A DNA stretch of 64,000 nucleotides from Yponomeuta sedellus (lineage: Eukaryota; Arthropoda; Insecta; Lepidoptera; Yponomeutidae). Below the pieces are notes generated by a model. The model did no database searches and was not told the DNA's origin. It saw only the letters and a program-made list of their open reading frames with translations. Shown piece by piece: positions 41,901 to 53,900 of this stretch (the first letter of the stretch is position 1; each line of letters starts with the position of its first letter). Made by a program: the position numbers and the translations under genes. The stretch spans positions 8,357,473-8,421,472 of the forward strand of contig OW203724.1 in assembly GCA_934045075.1 (NCBI GenBank). Reading direction: 5' to 3'.

Positions 41901-44900
41901 GCAGTTTTGCCATTTTTTGGCAAAACTGCTTTAAAGTTCTAAATTCTTGGACCTAAGTTCTTGTCAGTAGGTTCTAAAAAAGCTACTATATTTATTAAGA
42001 TTTATGATGTTCACTTTTTCCAAAGTCGCCTTATAAAAGTAGATATGATTTTTACCATTGGTGACGCTAGTTAGCACCGGCTAGCGCCTTAATGTACTGG
42101 TCGCAGCTGTTTATAATTTGATTTATAATTTGGCCAAGCGAGAGCCATTATCACCAGATTAACCGATTGTTCGTAAACAAAAATAGAGAGAAGTGCCTTT
42201 TCACATGCACCCGGCCGCCGTCCGGTCGCCGGGCCGGGTAAAGTAGTAATGTATGAGCTCCAATGACAGCTTTCACATGCACAACGACCGACCGGCGACC
42301 GGGTATCAGCCGTGCTTATCGACTATAAAGCCGGTTTTGACCCGGCAGCCGGCTTTGCAGTAATGTGTTGACTTGTATAGACGCGTTCACATGAACATGG
42401 ACGCTAGCCGGCCGGCGAGTGCAGGGAGGATCATTCGACCGCTAGCTAGCTTCACTTCGAGTAGTATATTAGAAGCAACAATACTACGTGTTCAGACTAG
42501 TACCTCGATAATACGATCGCTCCTCCGGCGACCGTGTTCAAACCGAGTCCATGTGAAAGCTCTTGCTAAGCCCGGCTCCCTGCCGTTTAGCCGGCGACCG
42601 GATGCATGTGAAAAGGCACTAAGACCTGGGAACCGATTCTCGCCCATGCGAATTGAAAGCTTAGCCGCAAAATATTCGAAGGATTAAATCGCATAAAAAT
42701 CAGTTGCGCAAACTTTCTAATAAATTTCGCTCCCTTTGAGGTGTCATAACGTCGCATGGTAAATGGTAAATACCATGCGACTGTTTATGTAAAGTTCGAG
42801 TCATATGCACTCGTATAAGAATTATTATTTGCTAATGAGTGAAAATTGGCGCCCAGGCCTGTAATTTTTTGTTCACTATAATCGGCAAGCTCTTGTGTAA
42901 TACCTACATGTATTTTATCAACAAATAGGCAATGTATTAGCAAAGGCGAAGATAACCGAAACAGGCGTGCTGGCATGCAACCTCCAATGGAAGTTGATGA
43001 AGCGACAGAAATCTATCAGGATCGTCGCTAGTGGCAAACCCTCGTCTCTAGCCCTTCGGGATACAGGCGTGAGTTTATGTGACGTAATGTAATGCAGAAC
43101 TGTGGCATGTTACAAAACAAAAAAACGTAGCCAAGACCTTAGGGAACACAAAATGTCGTAGGCTGAGACGACCCGATTACCACATTCCGAAGGTGGCTCT
43201 CGGCTGGAAACCCGCCGGAGGCTCACGACGACACGGAGGACCGACTCAGACGTGGTAGATATCCGTTCTCTCTGAGACGATGAAGAAGGGAAAAACTTGG
43301 CTGGTGCTACCATCCCTAGCCATGAACAGAGATAAATGGAAGTAAAGGGACCAAAGAAGAATGTAATGATAACGTTTTTCGTTGCTGTGCGTTAAATTAA
43401 TAAATAAATAAACGAGCAGATAAACTCACTTATTGAGTAGGTCGGTGTTATTTGGGGCGGTGAGCGCCGTCCGCAGTTTCAGTTGCTCATGGACGTCCTT
43501 TTCGTTCAGATATATCTGCCACACTTTATCCCACTGCGCTTCGTCGACTTCCTTCATGCCTGTGCCAGGATTACATATATTTATAATCGATAAGTTATTC
43601 TTATAATTAAATAGCATAACAAATACGGTTTTGCTTCACGGCTTAAGGCACTGGGGTGCTAACCACCGCTACCAATGGAATAAAAATCGTAACTTGTGTT
43701 ATAATACGTGTTTTTCAAATAGTTAACATTATAAATCTTAAACACTCTGATAAGTATTTTTAGAATCTACTTACAGTCTAGAACCTAGGTTCAACAACCT
43801 AAGACTTTAATGGATTTCCCCCAAAAACGGCCGTTTTCAACGAAGATAGATTAAAGTCCTAGGATGTTGATACTACGTTCTAGGCTGTATGTTCTAAAAA
43901 TAGTTATCACAGATATTAATATTTTTTAATGTTACTTTTTTAAAAATAGCGCATAGAATCAGCAAGCTGAAGTGGCAGTGACAACCGTTGGAGTAAACGT
44001 GTTCTTGAGTGGAGACCGCGACTCGGCAAACGTAGGACCTCCTCGGCTAGGTGGGATGACGATCTGCGAGAATGCTGGATGCGGCAAGCTGAAGACAGGG
44101 CGCTATGGCGCTCATTAGGGGAGGGCTATGTTCAGCACTAGTATAGCCTGACGACGACTTTTTGAAAAATTCGTACTAAAAACAAGTTATGATTTTTATT
44201 CCATTGGTGGCGCCAGATAGCACCCTCAGGGCCGTGACCGATTTTTATGACCTTTATTTTCATTTGGTAAGTTGGTAAGTCTGAGAACAGATCGTAGACT
44301 AATTTAATATGGCAAAACAATATGGCAAATAGTAGCGAGCAGCGAAAGTAGCTAAACGAGGCATTATATATTTTTTTATTTTAAGGATTTTTAGCATAAT
44401 TATTATCATCGTTAGCCAATACAACAAGTTTATGTTACGTTATTGTTTCAGAAACTTAATTATTAATATAGCTCCTATTAATAAAATTAAAGTACAAACC
44501 ATATTAAAAACCTATTTAGAGGCTAAAAATTCCGCCCATGTCGGGACTCAAACCCGCGACCTCTGGCTAACCGTATCATTGCTCTCCCAACTGAGCCAAT
44601 GAGCAAGTGCCGGCATCAGCGAAATTTCGAAACTTTTTACAATATTTTCTGTATTATTTACACAGAATATTGTTTTTTTTTTGGTCGAGGTCCTGCCACT
44701 ATTTATTTTGTGGCAATCTTTAAGTCACACATATTCTCCTCCCCTGTCTCTTTCTTTCGTTTTCCCTTTTTTCGTCATATTATGTTTTTTTCCCCTCCAT
44801 TTTTTTTTTTTCTTTTCGTCATATGTTTTTTTTTTCTTTTTCCTCGAGTCCCGGCATGGGCGGAATTTTTAGCCTCTAAATATTTTTAACAATCGTCCTT

Positions 44901-47900
44901 AGCACGGGTTATAGTCATTAGAATATAATCAATTATATTAATTCATAGTAATAAATCGCAATTTATAGTAGCACATCAATATTCAATACGTATTTCAATA
45001 CTACGCTTCTCTAGCGCTAATAGATAGACAGATAGATAAATAGATAGATAGATAGATAGATAGGTAGGTAGGTAGGTAGGTAGGTAGGTAGGTAGGTAGG
45101 TAGGTAGGTAGGTAGGTAGGTAGGTAGGTAGGTAGGTAGGTAGGTAGGTAGGTAGGTAGGTAGGTAGGTAGGTAGGTAGGTAGGTAGGTAGGTAGGTAGG
45201 TAGGTAGGTAGGTAGGTAGGTAGGTAGGTAGGTAGGTAGGTAGGTAGGTAGGTAGGTAGGTAGGTAGGTAGGTAGGTAGGTAGGTAGGTAGGTAGGTAGG
45301 TAGGTAGGTAGGTAGGTAGGTAGGTAGGTAGGTAGGTAGGTAGGTAGGTAGGTAGGTAGGTAGGTAGGTAGGTAGGTAGGTAGGTAGGTAGGTAGGTAGG
45401 TAGGTAGGTAGGTAGGTAGGTAGGTAGGTAGGTAGGTAGGTAGGTAGGTAGGTAGGTAGGTAGGTAGGTAGGTAGGTAGGTAGGTAGGTAGGTAGGTAGG
45501 TAGGTAGGTAGGTAGGTAGGTAGGTAGGTAGGTAGGTAGGTAGGTAGGTAGGTAGGTAGGTAGGTAGATAGATAGATAGAGAACACTTTATTGCACAACC
45601 AGAGAAATAATACAACAAGTTAATCAAACAAACCTTCGTAGTAGATAAGGTCTCTGAGGTCTGGCTCAACGGCCAGGGGCGCGCCGGCGTCGTGCGAGGC
45701 GAGCCAGGCGGTGAAGCGCGCCCGCGCCGCGGCCCGCGCCGCCGCCAGGCCGCTGCGGCACGCCTGCGACAGCACGCTCGCTCGCAGCAGCCTGCGGCAG
45801 GCTGTTGCTTCAGCGACTACTATTACTGACTAGCTGACTCACCGACCGTCGTACCGCCTTACAGGCGATTCTTTAATTTTTTTTAAATTTTTCTCTACGT
45901 TAGAACCATCCTCTTACTTCAAGGAATATTCTAAAAAAAGAATCAGCGAAATCGGTTCAGCTGCTCTCGAGATTTGCGCTTACCAACACATTCAGCGATT
46001 CATTTTTATATTAGGTATAGATTACCAGTCATCGGAGAGTCGGATGCATATTTACCTAAAGTTGAGATGTTGGCTAAAGATAGATAGATAGAGAACACTT
46101 TATTGCACATAAAAAGGGAAATTAGACAGATATTTCTTAGCTTAAGAGTAAAGTTTTGATGGATGAATGTAAGATAATGTTAGAGAGATCGTTGTGAAAG
46201 GTTGTCATTAGTTCTGAAACGATTTGGTATTTACTGTTAAGTTACAAGAACTTTGTAAATAATAACAAATAAATAAATTGTAGAATGCACTAATGAATCG
46301 AAAAAATCGAAATTGGTCAATACCGAAATCCCAGGATTTTTTCGATTTAGTGTTTTCTATCAACTATTCCTCTTACACTTAACATATAAAGGATGATGGG
46401 CACAAATGTATGGAACCTGGTCCTGGCACCAATCGGAATGAGTAATACGTCGTTGGAAAGGTATTTTTTTGTAGAATAAGAATAATCGAAGCGCTAGTCC
46501 CGATTTTCTGTCCAATTTGAGTAATCATACGTTAAAAGTTTTTTTTTATTTAATTTTTTTTCTGTTGTTTTAATTCTTTTTGATATTTTTTCGACATTGT
46601 ATATCGATTTTAATTACAAATGATCAGCATTGATTATTATATTATCATTGTTTGTTTATTATCGAAGTAAATAAAACAAGTTCAGAGTAAGTTTTATCGT
46701 TTAATGTGTTTCATCCATGATAATGTTATTTAAAAATAGTGCTGGTTCAGTAAAGCCTTCATGTCTAGCATATCCTAAATACCACACAATAGATATAATA
46801 TGCGCACAGGAACCTATCGTGCGGCGTCCTGTCAAACATGTGCAATAATGTTGTAATATGTTTCTACTATTTCTGTCTAATAATATATAGCAAAAATATT
46901 GTTTTGATCGTACATGTCGGGACTGTATGCGTGCACGCAACAGCCACGCATCTTCGTGGATCCCATATTCATGGATATCCTCCAAAGCAGCTTCTCTATA
47001 AGTTTCTATAAGATATAAGCCGTTGTTGAGGTGCTCGCTGCAATATGATTTTGCCAGTTTTAACTGATATGTCCCTAATGACAGCAAAATCACGTCCTGT
47101 TCCCTCAATCGTGGAAAGTCTTGAATGTCATTTGCTTCCAATCTCTGGAAATTGGCTCTTCTGTTGTTTAATCTTTTTGCTTCTACATAATCATATAACA
47201 CGTTTGGGGTTTGCCTTCTTTCAACAATTTTTTGTAAAAAAGCTTCTGCGTGTTGGCTATCGACAATAGGCCTGTGGAAGTGATTTGTAATTGCTGCTGC
47301 AATCATAAAATCCCCGAACATATTAGGCATTGTGTTATTAAAATATTTTTGGCGCAACAGCTTGAAATCTCTTTTGAAACGCCCGTTAACCACTTCCACT
47401 ACCCATCGGCACATTGTCACCAGCCGGGAATCATTTGCTTGAGAAGTCGTGAGCTGCGACTCTTCCCGGTTCTTCGTCGGGGGGACGTGAAATTCGTAGC
47501 CACATGCTTCTATATGCTGCAGACTATCCCTGAACCCGCGGTCCAAAATAAATACGTCATTCGGCTGAAGCAATATATGAAGGGGATTTTCCTCGTCAGT
47601 CATTAAGTCGCTCATTATCTGCGCATCAGTTTTTGTTGCAGCGTATGGTCCTTTAACATCTATAATGTATCCGTCAGTGGTTACGATTAAAAATGGTTTC
47701 AACAAGTTTTGGAACTTGTGTAAACTGTAGGATTGCCTCTGAAACAAAAAGTTTGAACTCTTGTATATATAAATATACGTACCATCGCAAATAATAATGG
47801 CTTTATTGTTGTCTTCATTTCCATACAGTGCTTTTGGAATCCTCAAGTTTCTCTCCAATATATCTTCTCTATTCATGTGATCCACTCCCAAGTGTCGCAC

Positions 47901-50900
47901 AACGTAGTCAGTGCTAAGACACTCTCGTGCGATGGCCAACTGGCGTTCGAGTTTTCTCCGAGACATGTTAAACAACGTCGCAAGTCTCGCGTTGGGTTCT
48001 CCTGTGCGTAGTTTCGTTAGTAAAATGCCCAAAGTGGTTCTGGGATCTGCACTTCTATTTCTTAATAATGGATTTTGCTCTAAGATGGCATTAAATTCAT
48101 CATTAGTACGTCCAGTCCAAAAGTGCATTTCTTCTTCATTCATGCCTCGGTCGCTAAAACGTAATCTGGGTGAGTTTAAGGCATTTCGCATTAGGTCACA
48201 AACATCCCTGAAGTGGGCAGCCGTAAAGTCACGGGAAATGTTGCAATGTTGGGGCAAATCATCCCAATCATTCCCATTAAGGTGATCGTGACATACTCTG
48301 GCACTGTCGGGGATATACAATTTATGTTGAGAAAATACGTGGATTTTAAGCACTTAACACAATATCAGCAAACGACTGACTACCTGCGCAAGCGGCCAAG
48401 CGTTCCTCACCCTAACATACCTGCCCCCGCGCCGTGTCCCGGAGCGCGAGAGGGGTCAAAACCGAATTCCAGCGTTACCCGTGACCGTGAGTGGGAGAGA
48501 GAGCGCAATGTCGCTGTCTCGCTCTAATGATTTATGACAGAGTATGCATAGATGTGATTTTCGTAAAAATCATGAGCATCGGTTGAGTTAAACCAGAGAT
48601 ATGAATTTTTCTAATTTCTATTTAGAGCAAAAAATGGTACTTTCCGACGAGCATATTTCAAAATGGACAATTCATACGGATTCGTCTTCATAGAATTTAT
48701 TTTTTCACTTGAAAAGAGCTATCCAACGACATATGACTCATCTTGATTGGACATAAGGACCAAAACGCCCATCATCCTTTATGGGGAGCTTTAAATTAAC
48801 TTCAAGTAAAATATACATTAATAAATATGTAATCCCGAAGTCCTGGTTTCTTTTAAATAAGTACAACGTGGCAAAGACGTCGTTTTCTCAACATGTTACA
48901 GACTAGTTTCGCATACTCGAATTTTCTGGAATCCCGCGATTTACATTTAAAAAAATATGTTTTAAGAAGCCGCTTCCATATTCTAACCAAAAATTAACAT
49001 TAGGTAAATATGCATCCGATCACGGCAAATTACGGTCCAGAAGGGGCAAATCGTCTCGCGATGCACTGTGCTCGAATGCATCGCCTCCACAAGCATCGCG
49101 CAAATTGAAACTGCGCGCGTAAAACTCTTGACTCAGTGCCAAAAGTTTACGCGTACGCGTACTCGCGGTGAATTCGCCCTTTCTGCCCGTAGTACGATGA
49201 CGCGAGTCACGCGTTTTGTGGCGATAAAATGTCAGAATTTGACAATTAATGTACAGGAAAGTCGCGACTTTTGACGTTAAAAGGCGTGACTCGCGTCGTC
49301 GTCTACCCAGGCTGGACAAAGTGTATGTAAAGGGCTACCTCAGCGAACGTGTAAAAAAGGAAAAGTATTAAGATACCATACCAAAAATTAAAAGTATTTA
49401 AATAACAAGCAACGCATCAACTTCAGCGGTCTTATAGAAGAGTATAAATACTAGTACCTGGCCAACTTCAGCGAACGTGTAAGAAATGTATTTATAAATA
49501 GTAAGTGAGGGACCAACTTTAGCGATCGTGTAATAAGCGTATTTATAAATACTAAGTCTAAGTAACTGACCAACTTCAACTCGTAAAAAAATTATTCATA
49601 AAAACTAACTCAGGCCAACTTCAGCGAACGTTTAAATAACGTAATGTAGGTCGGTTTCATCCCCGTAGCCCTCTTACGAGGGTGAAACTGACATTCTATC
49701 GACATACGTGGTCGGTTCAGAAGGGTTATTTTAAATCTTATTGATATAAATCGCACCATCACTTAACATCCTTCCATAATCTTTAGTTTCACCGGACCAA
49801 GGAGAAAATAAAGTAAAGTATGGATAGTACAACAAAAATAACACATCCATGCACATTGTGTACTTTTAACTGTAAATCGGTCAAGAGATCTATAGAAAGT
49901 ATTTCGGAGTTATGTAAAAAATGTGACGTCATAGCTCTTCAAGAAACATGGCTTATGCCGCATGAACTGGATCTCCTTGGTAGCATACATCCTGAGTTCG
50001 GGTTCACTGGTAGCTCAGCCATGGACACAGCTTCCGGGATTCTTCGTGGTAGGCCACACGGAGGTGTCGCGTTAATGTGGCGAAAAACAGTATTTCCCAA
50101 CGTGACGGTAATTAAGTGTAACAGTGTGCGTCTAGTTGCAATAAAGGTCGATACCTGTGACCGTTCTCTGTTGATTTTTTCTGTATATATGCCTACGGAC
50201 TCAGCCGATAATTTAGTTGAATATCTGGACTGTATGAGTGAAATTAATGCCGTAATTGATAGTTGTGGTATAGAATCTGTGTACATTCTAGGTGATTGGA
50301 ATTCCCATCCCGGCGCATTGTTTTGTAACGAAATGTTAGATTTTTGCTCGGAGCAGAACTGGTTATGTGCTGACATGGAATTGCTACCGACTGATACCTA
50401 CACTTTTATAAGTGATGCACATCAATGTAGGCGCTGGTTAGACCATTGCGTGGTAACTCGTGCGGCCTGGCAGTCTGTGGTGAGTACGAAAGTACGTTAT
50501 GACGTGTTCTGGTCCGATCACTTTCCTTTAGAGCTTACTTGCGACATTAACATGATTAAACAGAAAATATCACATTCTAATCATATTCAGAATAAGGCTA
50601 TCTGGGGGGAAAGAGAGATTCAGCAAATAGAAAAGTATTCTGAACAGTGTAATATTGGACTCAGGGAGATAAATTTTCCACAGGAACTTTATTATTGTTG
50701 TGACGGCATGTGCAATAACACGGAGCATCATAAAATAATTGACGCAATATACAAGGATATTGTTAATATACTTAGTGAAGCTGCAATTTTAACTAATAAA
50801 GTAAGACGAAATGTAAAAACCAAACGTGTTATTGGATGGAATAAACATGTTCAGGGTGTGCATAGGGAGGCTCGACTGTATTTCCAAATTTGGATTTTAA

Positions 50901-53900
50901 ATGGCAAGCCTCGCGACGGGCGTATTTATCAAGATATGTATTTATCTAGGAAAAAATTTAAGGATAAGTTAAAATGGTGTCAGAACAACGAACACCAAAT
51001 TAAAATGGACATAATGGCAACACATCACGATAAGAAAGATTTTAGTAAATTTTGGAAGCAAACAAATAAATTAAACCCAAAAACGAGCCTGCCTGTGAGC
51101 GTTGAGGGTGTTAGCGACCCAAAAGATATCGCCAATCTCTTCAGAGATAACTTTAGAGTGGAGTCTCCGCTCGGTCCAGGGCCGGCACAGCGGGTGCTGG
51201 ATGCCTGTGCCCGCTGCACTGGTGGCGCGCCTGTGCGTGTACTTCCTAAGCAAGTGTCAAAAATAGTCAGACAAATGACCAGAGGCAAGTCGCCAGGTCA
51301 TGACGGGCTCAGCATCGAGCATCTGCACCATGCGGGTGTTCACCTACCGCGTGTGTTAGCGATGTTCTATTCTTTTTGTATAAGACACTCTTATTTGCCT
51401 GAAGATTTTATGAAAACTATCGTGGTCCCTGTAATAAAAAACAAAACAGGGGATGCTTCAGATAAGAGTAACGATACAACCTAACTTTGGCTCTCTCAGA
51501 ACCAACTAGACTAGAAAGTGGGAGTTGCCTAGATAATTTTGCTCTTAATATAAAGCGAGGGTGGAAGTGTGAAGTACTCGATTATGGTCTTTCAGATCAC
51601 ACAGCCCAGTTATTAAGGTGTCCAGTTAAAAAAACGTGCAAAATTGATTTTTGGAAAACAAAAATGAGATCTTTTAATAGGGAAAATCTCCAGAAATTTA
51701 GGGAGTACATAAAATGTTTGTCATTCAGTGAAACGTACAAAAATAATGACCCTAATAAATGTTACGATAGCTTTATAGACTCTTTTTTGCTACTTTACAA
51801 CTTATGCTTTCCCTATGTGAAGATCAAAATTAAAATTAAGAAAAATCATAAGTGGCTCTCGCGAGGTATAAAAATATGTAGTAAACGGCAAAGAGAACTT
51901 CTATGGCAATGGCGAACCGAACCAACAACAGAACGTAAAAAAATATTTAAAAATTATTCAAAAAAACTGAAACGAATCATAAAATTAACTCAAAAAGCAC
52001 AGAACAATTATACCATAAAACACTCTCTAAACAAATCAAAAAGTGCCTGGAAGATAATTAACAAATCCCAAACTTCTATTCCAAATGAACCAATTACAAA
52101 AATAAAAATAGATGACGTTGAAATAACTGATACTCAAACTATTGCTGAAGCATTTAATAATTTTTTTATTGACCAGATAAAACCAACTTTGATGACCTCT
52201 AAAGCATCTAAAGGAATACAAATCAACAGACAAAATCAATCAATGTTTATGAAACCCGCTACGCCCGGTAATATCAGGAACATAATAATGTCACTTAAAA
52301 ATAAAAATAGTGTAGGATATGATGGTATACACACTAAAGTTCTTAAATATGTTAGTGATGTAATAGCTCTACCCCTTAGCCATATAATGAATTCCTGCAT
52401 CGAAGCTGGGGTATACCCAAAAAATCTAAAGCCTGCGATCATAAAGCCACTTTTTAAAAAGGAAAATAGAGAACATATGAAATTCTATAGGCCTGTCGCT
52501 CTAGTATCGGTACTTTCTAAAGTGTTTGAAAAATATTTGTATAATGCAATTGCATCATACTTAGAAAAATTTTCTATATTGACCGAGGAACAAAAAGGTT
52601 TTCGTAAAGGCAAAACTATAAACATGGCTGTGTACGATTTTCTAAAGTACGTGACAACAAATATGGATAAAAGGAAGCCTATTATTGCAATTTATATGGA
52701 CATGACTAAAGCTTTTGATTATGTGGATCACAAGATATTAGTTCAAAAACTCCAAGCTTATGGTATAAGAGGCAACTTACTTAATCTGATTGAATCATTC
52801 TTAAGCGAAAGGACCCAATCTACGGAAATTTGTAGAATTAATACAAAATCCAAAATTGAATCAAAATACAGGTCAAAAGCAAGGTTAGTAAAATATGGAG
52901 TCCCACAAGGAAGCGTCTTAGCGCCGCTCCTTTTCATTATCTACATTAACGATCTCCCCAAAAATATATCTAGTCCAATGACATTATTTGCTGACGACAG
53001 TACTGTAATTGTAGAATGTAACGAATTTGACAATAATGAAAATAAAATAAATGACATTCTTATAGATATAATTAATTGGATGAATAATAATAATCTTATA
53101 GTAAATTTAGAAAAGACATATCTAATGGATTTTTATCAACGTACTTCTAAACTTAATGATATGAACATTCAACATAATGGGACAACTATCGCAAAAGCGG
53201 AGTCGACTAAGTATTTGGGACTTATCATAGATAACAAACTGTCTTGGAAGCCACAAGTAAAAGCAATGACCGAAAAACTCAGTACATTTGCATTTTTGCT
53301 ACATAAACTTTCCAAAATTCTAAGCTCAGAAAATTGCCTCACAGCCTACCATGGTTTTGTAGCGTCCACTCTCCGCTACGGTATAATTTTTTGGGGCAAC
53401 TCTACAAATAGGGATGTAATCTTTAAAGCCCAGAAACGGTGCGTCAGGGCGATGTGTGGACTTAAAGGAATGGATAGCTGCAAACCTTATTTTATAAAAC
53501 ATAAACTGCTGACACTTCCCTCTCTATATATTTTTGAGATGGCTGTCTTTGTTAGAATGAATCCACAGTATTTTGTTAAGGCCTCCACAGTTCGTTCTAG
53601 AGACATACGTATGCAACACAGACATAGACTTTGTTTACAAAAATGCAGCACTGCTCTCATGAGAAAGAGTGTTTTCTGTATGGCTCCCTTGATTTTTAAC
53701 AAAATCCCTAATAGCATTAAAGATCTAGAGCTAAGACAATTTAAAAATAAATTATGTATATTATTAATAGAAAAATGTTATTATAGTATTAACGACTTTC
53801 TGTGCGATAAAACAATCTTACACTAAACTTCGTATTTTTAGTTTGCAAACAGTTTGAATTTGTTTTATTTGTCTTTGTGCATCTCATGGATTTGTAAATA

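Larger units (their letters stand above)
46040..49019. repeat. 20-bp perfect inverted repeats enclosing 3 kb
   Basis: TCGGATGCATATTTACCTAA at 46040-46059 and its exact inverse at 49000-49019; similarity continues inward for about 25 bp with changes. The pair encloses the ISL2EU-like element at 46388-48780 and so may be the ends of another element into which that one inserted. Confidence 0.7.

Noticed and set aside
45061..45566. CRISPR-like array
   Set aside because: Simple microsatellite without spacers, in an insect nuclear genome.
45001..45669. Long open frame of Tyr-Leu-Pro-Thr repeats on the minus strand
   Set aside because: It is the translation of the GGTA microsatellite; any frame of a 4-bp repeat without a stop is open. 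No start context or domain.
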